Assembly: GCF_002843605.1 (NCBI RefSeq)
Contig: NZ_CP025263.1
Coordinates: 3,005,501 to 3,069,500 of the forward strand
Direction of reading: 5' to 3'
From: Pseudomonas sp. S09G 359
GTDB lineage: Bacteria; Pseudomonadota; Gammaproteobacteria; Pseudomonadales; Pseudomonadaceae
Length of the DNA stretch: 64,000 bases
Under the pieces are notes generated by a model. That model saw only the letters and a list, made by a program, of their open reading frames with translations, made no database searches and had not been told where the DNA came from. Made by a program: the position numbers and the translations under genes. Each line of letters opens with the position of its first letter. Position 1 is the first letter of the stretch. Positions 17,172 to 27,697 of the stretch are shown piece by piece.

Positions 17172-19871
17172 ATGAGCCAGACCATCACCCCCAGTCAACT
17201 GCAACAATGGCTGTTCGACGGGCAGGAAATCGCCCTGTTCGACGTGCGCGAACACGGGCAGTACGGCGAGGCCCACCTGTTCCATGCGGTGAACCTGCCC
17301 TACAGCCGCCTGGAGCTGGAGGTACGCCGCCTGGCGCCCAACCCGCAGGTGCGCCTGGTGATCTACGACCAGGACGGCGGCACAGTGGCGGCGCGTACCG
17401 CCGCACGCTTGCAGGTGCTGGGCTACCGCCATGTGCACGTACTGGCGGGCGGTGCGGATGGCTGGCAAGCGGCAGGCTTGCAGTTGTTCGCTGGGGTGCA
17501 TGTGCCGTCCAAGGCCTTTGGTGAGTTGGTCGAAGAGGCCAGCCACACCCCGCACGTCACCGCGCGTCAACTGGCCGAGTGGCAGGCGCGTGGCGAGCCA
17601 TTGGTGGTGCTGGATGGGCGGCCGTTCGATGAGTACCGCAAGATGACCATCCCCGGTTCCATCTGCTGCCCGAATGGCGAGCTGGGCTACCGCGTGCATG
17701 ATCTGGTGCCGGACCCGAGCACGCCGATCGTGGTCAACTGCGCCGGGCGCACCCGCAGCATTATCGGCGCACAGACCCTGATCAACCTGGGGTTGAAGAA
17801 CCCGATTTACGCGCTGGAAAACGGCACCCAGGGCTGGTACCTGGAGGATTTCCAGCTGGAGCACGGCAGCACCCGGCGCTATGCCGAGCAGGTCAGCACG
17901 AACTTGGCCCAACAGCGCCAGGCCGCGCGGCAATTGGCCGAACGGGCAGGGGTGGTAACGGTGGCGGCGGATCAGGTTCGCCAGTGGGCCGATGACACCC
18001 AACGCAGCCTGTTCCTGTGTGACGTGCGTACCGCCGAGGAGTTTGCCCTCGGCACATTGCCCGGCGCACAGCACACGCCGGGCGGCCAGTTGATCCAGTC
18101 CACCGACCTGTACATCGGCGTGCGCCAGGCGCGCATCGTGCTGGTGGACAGCGATGGCGTGCGTGCGCCGATTGTCGCCAGTTGGCTGCGTCAGCTGGGG
18201 CATCAAGCCTATGTATTGCGCGACGGCATCGACAGTGGCCTGGCCTTGCCGCCGCTGCAGCCGGTGGCGTTTGAGGCGCTGCCGTTGATCAGCGCCCAGG
18301 CTCTGGCGCTGGAACTGAGCGACGTGAACCTGATCGACCTGCGCCCCAGCATGGTCTATCGCAAGGGGCATATTGCCGGTTCGCGCTGGTCGATTCGTGC
18401 GCTGCTCAATACCGATCATCGCCCGTTGGTGCTGGTGGCGGATGACCCGGCGTTGGCGGCGTTTGCCGCCGAGGGTTTGTCGGCGCGGTTGCTGGACGGC
18501 GGCTTCGCCTCCTGGGCCAGCGCTGGCTTGCCGGTCAACGAGGGCGCGCACACTTTGGCCGACGCGCAGTGCATCGACTTCCTGTTTTTTACCCACGACC
18601 GCCACAGTGGCAACAAAGACGCCGCGCGCCAGTACTTGGCCTGGGAAATCGGCTTGCTGGCGCAAATGAGTGACGCGGAAATCGCCAGTCTGAAGCCCCT
18701 GGCGCCACCGTCGCGGGTGCGCACGCGGTTGATCCACGCCGCCCGCACCGAAAAGGGCCACGGCGGGCGTGCGGTCAACGTGCCGGTCACGCGCCTGAGC
18801 ACCGTGCTGTTCGACAACCTGGCGCAAATGCGCGATGCCCGCGCGCGCCGTGACGCTGAGCGCGTGCTGACCTATGGTGCCCGTGGCAACCCGACATCCC
18901 ATGCCCTGGAAGACCTGGTGACCGAGCTGGAAGGCGGCTTCCGCACCCGCCTCTATGGCACCGGCCTCGGCGCCGCCGCCCAGGTATTCCTGGCCTACCT
19001 GCGCCCCGGCGATCATGTGCTGATCACCGACGCGGTGTATTCGCCGGTGCGCAAGCTGGCGCGTGAATTCCTGCAGCCATTCGGCATCGAGGTGAGTTAT
19101 TTCGCAGCGGATGGCCAGGGCCTTGAAGCGCAGCTGCAAGCCAATACCAAGCTGGTCTACGCCGAAGTGCCGGGTTCGTTGCTGTATGAGCTGTGCGACT
19201 TGCCGGCGATTGCTGCGCTGTGTAAGCCGCGCAATATCCTGCTGGCCGTGGACAACACCTGGGGCGCGGGCTACCTGTACCGGCCATTGGCATTGGGTGC
19301 GGATATCTCGATCATGGCCCTGACCAAATACCTCGGCGGCCACAGTGATGTGATGATGGGCAGCGTCTGCACCACTGCAGCGGCCTGGCCGGCACTCGGC
19401 AAGATGAGCGACACCTTCGGCAATGCGGTCAGCGCCGACGATGCCTACCTGATCCTGCGTGGCGCGCGAACCCTGGCCTCGCGCCTGGATGTACACGAAC
19501 GCCAGGCCGTGGACATCGCCCTGTGGTTGCAGGCGCAGCCGCAGGTCAAGCGGGTGTTCCATCCGGCCTTGCCCGAGCATTCGGGGCATGCGCTGTGGCG
19601 TCGGGATTTCAGTGGCAGCAATGGGTTGTTGTCGTTCGAGTTGGCGAATGCCGACGCCGGTTACCTCGAACGCTTTATCGATGGCTTGCAGCTGTTTGGG
19701 CTGGGGGCTTCGTGGGGCGGCTATGAAAGCCTGGTTACCGTGGCCGACACCCAGGACCGCCAGAGTGCGCCGGACCGCGCGCTGAACCCGGTGGTGCGCT
19801 TGCATATCGGGCTGGAAGATGTGGCCGCGTTGATCGAAGACCTACAGCGCGGCTTTGCACTGGCGGGGTAA
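17172..19871 (+). CDS. Fusion of four rhodanese domains with a MetC-type cystathionine beta-lyase
   Basis: An 899-residue, two-function protein. The first 510 residues hold four rhodanese-like repeats. Only the second keeps a catalytic cysteine (Cys190 in NCAGRTRSI). The equivalent loops of the others read YDQDGGT, VDSDGVR and ADDPALA, so they are probably structural or binding units. From about residue 515 a complete Cys/Met-metabolism PLP enzyme follows: TYGARGNPTSHALEDLVTELEGG, then VDNTWGAGY, and the PLP lysine in ALTKYLGGHSD (Lys719). Its C-terminus (LHIGLEDVAALIEDL) is typical of cystathionine beta-lyase. The lyase can release a thiol or persulfide that the attached rhodanese could accept directly. 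It is the last gene of the sulfur operon, ahead of a strong hairpin. Confidence 0.9.
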   Translation: MSQTITPSQLQQWLFDGQEIALFDVREHGQYGEAHLFHAVNLPYSRLELEVRRLAPNPQVRLVIYDQDGGTVAARTAARLQVLGYRHVHVLAGGADGWQAAGLQLFAGVHVPSKAFGELVEEASHTPHVTARQLAEWQARGEPLVVLDGRPFDEYRKMTIPGSICCPNGELGYRVHDLVPDPSTPIVVNCAGRTRSIIGAQTLINLGLKNPIYALENGTQGWYLEDFQLEHGSTRRYAEQVSTNLAQQRQAARQLAERAGVVTVAADQVRQWADDTQRSLFLCDVRTAEEFALGTLPGAQHTPGGQLIQSTDLYIGVRQARIVLVDSDGVRAPIVASWLRQLGHQAYVLRDGIDSGLALPPLQPVAFEALPLISAQALALELSDVNLIDLRPSMVYRKGHIAGSRWSIRALLNTDHRPLVLVADDPALAAFAAEGLSARLLDGGFASWASAGLPVNEGAHTLADAQCIDFLFFTHDRHSGNKDAARQYLAWEIGLLAQMSDAEIASLKPLAPPSRVRTRLIHAARTEKGHGGRAVNVPVTRLSTVLFDNLAQMRDARARRDAERVLTYGARGNPTSHALEDLVTELEGGFRTRLYGTGLGAAAQVFLAYLRPGDHVLITDAVYSPVRKLAREFLQPFGIEVSYFAADGQGLEAQLQANTKLVYAEVPGSLLYELCDLPAIAALCKPRNILLAVDNTWGAGYLYRPLALGADISIMALTKYLGGHSDVMMGSVCTTAAAWPALGKMSDTFGNAVSADDAYLILRGARTLASRLDVHERQAVDIALWLQAQPQVKRVFHPALPEHSGHALWRRDFSGSNGLLSFELANADAGYLERFIDGLQLFGLGASWGGYESLVTVADTQDRQSAPDRALNPVVRLHIGLEDVAALIEDLQRGFALAG

Positions 19872-19877
19872 GTGACA

Positions 19878-19904
19878 AGCGCTCCCACCCGAGGTGGGAG
19901 CGCT
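19878..19904. terminator. 12-bp hairpin closing the sulfur operon
   Basis: AGCGCTCCCACC (19878-19889), the loop CGA and GGTGGGAGCGCT form a perfect stem between two convergent genes. There is no clear T-run on either side, so it may be a bidirectional, REP-like transcription stop. Confidence 0.6.
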
Positions 19905-19911
19905 CGGCCGG

Positions 19912-20988
19912 TCAGTGCTTGACCGGCGTGGGCAGGGTCACCAGGTTGACGTAGCCATCCCAGAATTTCTGCTGATCCACGCCAAACACCACCTTGGCTT
20001 TCTGCGTGCCTACGGGGGCGCCTTTCTTGTAGCCCAGGGCGCGGCCGTAGTCGGCGCCGAACGTGGCGTCGACATCCACCCACATATCGCGGGATTCGGT
20101 GACGATCTGCGGGTTGACCAGGTACAGCGCCGGCAGGCTGTCCCAGGTGAAGCTGTGGTAGTTCGGGTCCTTGTCGAAAAGCGCGCCGAACTCGTGTTTG
20201 TAGAGGTCGGCAATTGCGCCTTTCTGGGAGATCACGCGTTGATACACCGACCTGTCGAAGGTGACTTTCTCGCACACGTCATTCGGGAAAATCACGTGTT
20301 CGATCGGCGAGCGCAACACGATCTTCGCCGCCTCCGGGTCGAACCACCAGTTGAATTCCGCCGCCGGCGTGGTGTTGCCCGGAATCTCCAGGGCGCCGCC
20401 CATGTACACGATGCGCTTGATCAGCGGCACAATGTCCGGTGCCGAGCGAATCGCCAGGGCCACGTTGGTCAGCGGGCCCACGGCCAGAATGGTGACCTGG
20501 TGCGGGTTGGCGCGCACGCTGTCGACAATGAACTGCGCGGCGGTTTCCTTGCGCAACTTTGTGTGGGTGGCCAGGCCATCCGGTGGCGCTACCAGTTGCG
20601 ACGGCGAAGTAGGCCGCGGGTTTTTGAACGCCCCCGGCCAGCCTGAGCCGAACAGGGCTTTTTCCGCCGCGTAGGTGGCGTAGTCGTGCAGCAGCGGGTA
20701 GGCGGCGCCGGAGTAGACGCCGACGTCTTTTTCCACGCCCATGCGTTCCACGGCCTTGAGGGCGTCGACCTGTTCCTGATCGACCCAGGCGTTGCCGCTG
20801 ACCAGGGTCATGCCCAGCAGCTCGATGCGTTTTTGCGCATGCAACTGGGCGAGCATGATAAAGGCCTGGCCGTCATCGTTGAGCACGTTGAAATCGGTGT
20901 CGAATATGACTTTTTCCGCCGCTTGGGCGGTGCCGGCGCACAGGCCGACTGCCACAAGCAGCGCACAGCTTTTAAAGAAGCCTTGCAT
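19912..20988 (-). CDS. Secreted nucleoside hydrolase (inosine/uridine-preferring family)
   Basis: A 358-residue IUNH-family protein with a clear signal peptide (MQGFFKSCALLVAVGLCAG, cleavage near AQA, about residue 23). The calcium-binding N-terminal motif is altered: DTDFNVLNDDGQAF instead of DTDPGxDDxxA, with the aspartates kept. ILAVGPLTNVALAI, VYMGGAL and EFNWWFDPEAA are all typical. Such enzymes cleave the N-glycosidic bond of ribonucleosides, here in the periplasm. The start is 28 bases after the nicT stop on the same strand, so it is probably the last gene of the nicotinate transport/degradation operon. P. putida has a porin gene (nicP) at this place. A substrate such as nicotinate riboside would fit but is inferred. 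Confidence 0.85.
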   Translation of the reverse strand: MQGFFKSCALLVAVGLCAGTAQAAEKVIFDTDFNVLNDDGQAFIMLAQLHAQKRIELLGMTLVSGNAWVDQEQVDALKAVERMGVEKDVGVYSGAAYPLLHDYATYAAEKALFGSGWPGAFKNPRPTSPSQLVAPPDGLATHTKLRKETAAQFIVDSVRANPHQVTILAVGPLTNVALAIRSAPDIVPLIKRIVYMGGALEIPGNTTPAAEFNWWFDPEAAKIVLRSPIEHVIFPNDVCEKVTFDRSVYQRVISQKGAIADLYKHEFGALFDKDPNYHSFTWDSLPALYLVNPQIVTESRDMWVDVDATFGADYGRALGYKKGAPVGTQKAKVVFGVDQQKFWDGYVNLVTLPTPVKH

Positions 20989-21016
20989 GGTGATTCATCC
21001 GCAAAAATTGTTGTTG

Positions 21017-22327
21017 TTAACGGTTCACCAGTTTCGCCGGCAAGGCGATGACCAGGAAGCTGCTGAGGATCAGGCAGCCGGCAAAAAACCACAAGGCCCC
21101 CGCGCTGCTGCCGGTAACGTCGATCGCAACCCCCATCAATGAGTTGCTCACCAGGCCTGCGATATTCGCCAGCGAACAGGCCAGGGCGAAACCGGTGGCC
21201 GCGGCGGTGCCTTTGAGAAAGGTCGCCGGCAGGCTGAAAAACACCGGTACTGCGCCGATGATCGCCGCCGAGGCAATCGCGAACAGCGCCACGGTAGCCG
21301 CCACGTTATGGGTGAAAAAGGTGCTGGTGGCCATCGCTGCTGCGCCGATGAAAAACGGCACGATGATGTGCCAGCGGCGTTCACGGTGTTTGTCGGAACT
21401 GGCGCCGATCAGCAGCATGCCCAGCAGGGCGGCGACGCTGGGCAGCGCGGTGAGCACGCCGATATGGAAGGTGTCGGTGACGCCGGCGTTGCGGATAAAG
21501 GTCGGCATCCAGAAGCCCATGGCGTAGGCGCTGAGCAGGATCGAGAAGTCGATACCGCCGAGCATCCACACTTTGAGGTTGAAGAAGCCGTCGCGGAAGC
21601 TGTGCTTGCTGCCGGTAGCGTCGGCGTCGTCCTTGCGCAGTTCAGTGGCCAACAAGGCCTTTTCTTCGTCCGACAGCCATTTGGCTTGCTGGTAGGTGTT
21701 GGGCAGCGCCCAGAAGGTCAGTATGCCGAGCAATACACTGGGTACCGCCTCGATCAAGAACAGCCACTGCCAGCCGCGCAACCCGCCCATGTGGTCGAAG
21801 TGGCCCATGATCCAGCCGGACAACGGGCCGCCGATCACGCTGGACAGGGGCAGGCCGATCATGAACAGCGCAATGATGCGCCCGCGCCGATGCGTGGGAA
21901 ACCAGGTGGTCAGGTAGTACAGCACGCCCGGCAGGAAGCCCGCTTCGGCGGCGCCGAGCAGAAAGCGCAGGATGTAGAACTGGGTAGTGGAGGTGACCAG
22001 CATGGTGCAGGCCGAGAGCAGGCCCCAGGTGATCATGATGCGCGCAATCCAGATTTTCGCGCCGACCCGTTCCAGCACCAGGTTGCTCGGTACTTCAAAG
22101 AGGATGTAGCCGACAAAGAACAGGCCGGCGCCAAGGCCGAACGCGGTTTCGCTGAACTGGAGCTGGTCGAGCATCTGCAGTTTGGCGAAGCCGATGTTGA
22201 TCCGGTCCAGGTAGGCGGCTAGATAACAGAAGCACAGGAAGGGAATCAGCTTCCAGGTGATCTTGTGGTAAAGCGTGTTGACCGGGTCGGCGACCGTGGT
22301 CGCGGGCGCTGCATTCGCAATGGGCAT
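21017..22327 (-). CDS. nicT: MFS transporter, probable nicotinate/6-hydroxynicotinate permease NicT
   Basis: A 436-residue major facilitator of the anion:cation symporter group. It has about 12 hydrophobic segments, the DRINIGFA motif after TM1, the RFLLGAAEAGFLPG stretch of TM4-5 and a long central loop with the TYQQAKWLSDEEK pattern seen in pseudomonad aromatic-acid permeases. The start at 22327 has CAGGAGA at SD distance. It follows nicF on the same strand and occupies the nicT position of the P. putida KT2440 nic cluster, so uptake of nicotinate or 6-hydroxynicotinate is the likely role. The family also carries other organic acids; the specific call rests on context. Confidence 0.82.
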   Translation of the reverse strand: MPIANAAPATTVADPVNTLYHKITWKLIPFLCFCYLAAYLDRINIGFAKLQMLDQLQFSETAFGLGAGLFFVGYILFEVPSNLVLERVGAKIWIARIMITWGLLSACTMLVTSTTQFYILRFLLGAAEAGFLPGVLYYLTTWFPTHRRGRIIALFMIGLPLSSVIGGPLSGWIMGHFDHMGGLRGWQWLFLIEAVPSVLLGILTFWALPNTYQQAKWLSDEEKALLATELRKDDADATGSKHSFRDGFFNLKVWMLGGIDFSILLSAYAMGFWMPTFIRNAGVTDTFHIGVLTALPSVAALLGMLLIGASSDKHRERRWHIIVPFFIGAAAMATSTFFTHNVAATVALFAIASAAIIGAVPVFFSLPATFLKGTAAATGFALACSLANIAGLVSNSLMGVAIDVTGSSAGALWFFAGCLILSSFLVIALPAKLVNR

Positions 22328-22455
22328 GGGGTGTCTCCTGGCGGTGACTTATGGTTTTTATGTTGCCGCTGTGTTCCAGCACTTCGGAATGCTGTAGCAG
22401 CGACTTCCAAAGGCAGTGTCAGAAGACTGAGGTGGTCCGGGGTTCGCATTTCCCT

Positions 22456-22540
22456 GCGTGGCGAGCGAGCTTGTGCGCAGCGCTCCCAGCTTTTTTGGGG
22501 CCGCTACGCAGCCCAACGGGAGCAAGCTCCCTCGCCACAG
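22456..22540. repeat. REPIN, GTGGCGAGCGAGC type
   Basis: GCGTGGCGAGCGAGCTTGTG at the left and GGGAGCAAGCTCCCTCGCCAC at the right are imperfect inverted units around a GC-rich inner stem-loop (CAGCGCTCCCAGC...GCTACGCAGC). It lies between nicT and nicF; the rest of this 283-base gap shows no feature I can name. Confidence 0.85.
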
Positions 22541-22610
22541 GATAAGCGTCAACCTTGAGACCTCAGTGTTATGCAAGACCACGCTCTATGGCGCAGTTCT
22601 TAATAGCGTC

Positions 22611-23243
22611 TTATTGCTCCCTGAACTTGCGCATTGCCTCCTGCTTGCTCACCACGTCGCCATACTTGCTGTCGATATCGAACAAGTTGGCTTCATGGGG
22701 TGCCGGGTGCCGGTCGCCGACGCATTCGCGCACGACGATGGTGCGAAACCCGTGTTGCACCGCATCCACCGCCGTGGCGCGAATGCAGCCACTGGTGGAG
22801 CAACCGGCCAGTACTACGGTGTCGATGCCTTGTGCATGCAGCATCGGCGCCAGGCTGCTGCCAAAGAATGCACTGGCGTATTGCTTGGTGATCACCACCT
22901 CATGCTCCTCAGGCAGCACTTCGGTGCAGAACGCGGCGAGTGGGTTGCCTTCGACCATGTCCTTCATCACCGGGGCCTTTTTCACCCAGATTCCGCCATC
23001 GACGAAATGGCCGGGATGGTAGCGGATATTGGTGTGCACCACCGCAATCCCGTGTTGCCGTGCGCTGGCCAATAGCTCGACGCTTTCAGCCACGGCGGTG
23101 ACTACACCCGGCGCAAACAGCGGCGCGCCTTCGGTGGTGTAGCCCTGCATGAAATCGATCATCAGCAGCGCGGCTTTTTTACCGAAGCCAATACGGTTGC
23201 CCCACACGCCCTGATAGTTGGCGTCGGCAGATTGTTGGTGCAT
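22611..23243 (-). CDS. nicF: Maleamate amidohydrolase NicF
   Basis: A 210-residue isochorismatase-like hydrolase that deamidates maleamate to maleate in the aerobic nicotinate pathway. The catalytic triad is visible: Asp30 (LLMIDFMQGY), Lys120 (VVITKQYASAFF) and the nucleophile Cys153 (CSTSGCIRATAVDA). GAGGAG sits just before the ATG at 23243. It follows nicE on the same strand, with a REPIN carrying extended arms in the gap. Gene order nicC-D-E-F-T matches P. putida. Length is normal. Confidence 0.92.
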   Translation of the reverse strand: MHQQSADANYQGVWGNRIGFGKKAALLMIDFMQGYTTEGAPLFAPGVVTAVAESVELLASARQHGIAVVHTNIRYHPGHFVDGGIWVKKAPVMKDMVEGNPLAAFCTEVLPEEHEVVITKQYASAFFGSSLAPMLHAQGIDTVVLAGCSTSGCIRATAVDAVQHGFRTIVVRECVGDRHPAPHEANLFDIDSKYGDVVSKQEAMRKFREQ

Positions 23244-23280
23244 GTGTTCGACTCCTCATTTTGGTATTACTCATACCCTG

Positions 23281-23455
23281 TTGTGGCAGCCGAGCTTTTT
23301 GTCGCGAGCGAGCTGTTGTGGCGAGCGAGCTTGCTCGCGTTGGAGTGCGCAGCGCTCCCGCTTTTTTTGGGGCCGCTACGCAGCCCAACGCGAGCAAGCT
23401 CGCTCGCCACAAAAAAAGCTCGGCCACCACAAAATCTCGGCCACCACAAAAGCTC
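23281..23455. repeat. REPIN (GTGGCGAGCGAGCTTGCTCGC type) with repeated outer arms
   Basis: The core REPIN spans about 23317-23410. Outside it lie extra degenerate copies of the outer arm. On the left are TTGTGGCAGCCGAGC and TTGTCGCGAGCGAGCTG. On the right are AAAGCTCGGCCACCACAAAA, TCTCGGCCACCACAAAA and GCTC. The whole could fold as one long cruciform between nicE and nicF. Confidence 0.8.
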
Positions 23456-23466
23456 ATTCAGCCTGC

Positions 23467-24219
23467 TTAATAAGCGCCGGACAGCAGGGCGCCCGCTCCC
23501 GGCACGATAGGCTCCAGGTCCAGGGCCTTGAGCATCGCGTAAGTGGTGGCGATGGCGGCGGTGAGCACCGGTTTGCCGGTTTGTGCCTCGACCTTGGCCA
23601 CTACCGGCAACGACTGCATCTGCACGCAGGCGGACAACACGATCACATCGACGCCTTCCAGGTTCATCCCGGCGACAATGGCCGGCAGCTTGGCCGGGTC
23701 GTGGCGGGCCACTTCGAGGTTGTCGGGGATTTCCAGCGCGCGCCAATCCACCACTTCAAAGCCTTCTTCGCGGATGTAGTTCACCACCAGTTCAGTGAGT
23801 GGCTTCATGTACGGTGCGACGATGGCGATGCGTTTGGCACCCATCACGTTGAGGCCTTCGATCAAGGCGCCGGCGCTGGTGATGACCGGGGCGTTGGCGT
23901 CGTTGTCGGCGGTGGCCTTGCGCAAGCGCTGCTCGGAGTTGCGGTGGTAGCCCAGGCCCATGGCCATGATCGCCACCAGGCAGGCATAGCCCAGCACATC
24001 CACCTTGGCGTCGGACAGCTCGACGGCGCAACGGTCGGACTCACCGTCCATGGCCGCCAGTTCTTCCTTGCGGACTTGCTTCATGCGCATGCGGCTTGAA
24101 TGAAAGGTAAAGCGCTCGGGGCGGATGGCCTGGCGCGCGGTGAGCATCGCCGGGATCTCGGTTTCCATGGTGGTGTTGGAGCTCGGCACGATCTGGCCGA
24201 TGCGGTAGAGCTTGTGCAT
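23467..24219 (-). CDS. nicE: Maleate cis-trans isomerase NicE
   Basis: A 250-residue Asp/Glu racemase-superfamily enzyme converting maleate to fumarate, the last step of the nicotinate pathway. The start is ATG 24219 with GGAGA just upstream; a longer frame to 24288 has no support. The two active-site cysteines of maleate isomerases are present: Cys80 (VLGYACLVA) and Cys198 (VLSACVQMQ). So is the N-terminal IGQIVPSSNTTMETEIP that binds a substrate carboxylate. It follows nicD with a 14-base gap. Confidence 0.92.
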   Translation of the reverse strand: MHKLYRIGQIVPSSNTTMETEIPAMLTARQAIRPERFTFHSSRMRMKQVRKEELAAMDGESDRCAVELSDAKVDVLGYACLVAIMAMGLGYHRNSEQRLRKATADNDANAPVITSAGALIEGLNVMGAKRIAIVAPYMKPLTELVVNYIREEGFEVVDWRALEIPDNLEVARHDPAKLPAIVAGMNLEGVDVIVLSACVQMQSLPVVAKVEAQTGKPVLTAAIATTYAMLKALDLEPIVPGAGALLSGAY

Positions 24220-24233
24220 GGTGGTCTCCATTC

Positions 24234-26465
<2,232 letters not shown>

Positions 26466-27518
26466 ATGCCGGTAAGCGATTGCGAACTCACCCAGATGTT
26501 TGAACATGTGTTGACGCTGTCCAAGGTCGACCCGACCCAGAGCGTCGCCGTGCTCAAGAGCCATTACTCCGACCCGCGCACGGTGCGCGCCGCCATGGAC
26601 GCCGCGCAGCGCCTGGGGGCCAAGGTGTACGCAGTGGAGCTGCCGGCGTTCAACCATCCCAAGGCGATGGGCAATGACATGACCGCCTACTGCGGTGACA
26701 CCGCGCTCACCGGCAATATCGCTGCGCAACGGGCGTTGGAGGCTGCCGACCTGATCGTTGACACCATGATGCTGCTGCACTCGCCGGAGCAGGAGCAGAT
26801 CCTCAAGACCGGTACGCGCATCCTCCTGGCCGTAGAGCCACCGGAAGTGCTGGCGCGTATGCTGCCCACCGAAGCAGACAAGGTGCGCGTGCTGGCGGCC
26901 GAACAGATGCTGAAGAAGGCGCGCTCGATTCAGGTGAAATCCCGCGCCGGCAGTGATTTTCGCGCGGCATTGGGCCAATACCCGTCGGTGACCGAGTACG
27001 GCTTTGCCGATGAGCCTGGGCGTTGGGACCACTGGCCGAGCGGTTTCCTGTTTTCCTGGCCCAACGAAGAAACGGCCGAGGGCGTGCTGGTACTGGATAT
27101 CGGCGACATCCTGCTACCGTTCAAGACCTACACCCGCGAGAAGATCACCCTGGAGATCGAGAAGGGTTTTATCACCCGCATCCACGGCGGGTTCGAGGCC
27201 GAGTACCTGCGCGACTACATGAAGTATTTCAACGACCCTGAGGTGTATGGCATCTCCCATATCGGCTGGGGTTTGCAGCCAAAGGCGCAGTGGACGGCCA
27301 TGGGCCTGCACGACAAGAACGACGGCATGTGCATGGATGCGCGGGCGTTCTATGGCAATTTCCTGTTCTCTACCGGGCCAAATACCGAAGTGGGCGGCAC
27401 GCGCAAGACGCCGTGCCATATGGATATCCCGCTGCGGCATTGCGATGTGTATCTGGATGATGAGGCAGTGGTGATTGCGGGGGACGTGGTTGCACCGCAA
27501 GCCTCCCTGGCACGCTGA
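26466..27518 (+). CDS. nicX: 2,5-dihydroxypyridine 5,6-dioxygenase NicX
   Basis: A 350-residue extradiol-type ring-cleaving dioxygenase that opens 2,5-dihydroxypyridine to N-formylmaleamate. Starting at ATG 26466 (AGGAGA upstream) puts the iron ligands at the published P. putida NicX positions: His265 in GISHIGWG, and His318 and Asp320 in TPCHMD. This confirms both the start and the identity. The ORF could be read 27 bases further upstream, but without a better ribosome site. It is transcribed away from nicC and followed by a REPIN and nicR. Confidence 0.95.
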   Translation: MPVSDCELTQMFEHVLTLSKVDPTQSVAVLKSHYSDPRTVRAAMDAAQRLGAKVYAVELPAFNHPKAMGNDMTAYCGDTALTGNIAAQRALEAADLIVDTMMLLHSPEQEQILKTGTRILLAVEPPEVLARMLPTEADKVRVLAAEQMLKKARSIQVKSRAGSDFRAALGQYPSVTEYGFADEPGRWDHWPSGFLFSWPNEETAEGVLVLDIGDILLPFKTYTREKITLEIEKGFITRIHGGFEAEYLRDYMKYFNDPEVYGISHIGWGLQPKAQWTAMGLHDKNDGMCMDARAFYGNFLFSTGPNTEVGGTRKTPCHMDIPLRHCDVYLDDEAVVIAGDVVAPQASLAR

Positions 27519-27524
27519 ATATTC

Positions 27525-27619
27525 AAATGTGGGAGGGAGCTTGCCCCCGATAGCGGTGGGTCGGTTGCAAATAAGCTGACGGGTACACCGCTATCGGGGG
27601 CAAGCCCCCTCCCACATTT
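27525..27619. repeat. REPIN, GTGGGAGG type
   Basis: Inverted units AAATGTGGGAGGGAGCTTGC and GGCAAGCCCCCTCCCACATTT enclose GATAGCGGTG...CACCGCTATC, so both outer and inner stems pair. It lies between nicX and nicR. Confidence 0.92.
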
Positions 27620-27697
27620 TGATTGTGTTGACCTTGAGAACATCCACCAAGCCCGCCATCATGCCTCCCCAACGCCCACCACCCACCGAGCCTCGCC

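Noticed and set aside
16746..19805. A 1019-codon open frame on the - strand opposite the rhodanese-lyase gene
   Set aside because: The sense strand encodes a clear, complete enzyme. The antisense frame has a repetitive Gln/His/Arg-rich composition and no domain, a usual shadow of GC-rich codons.
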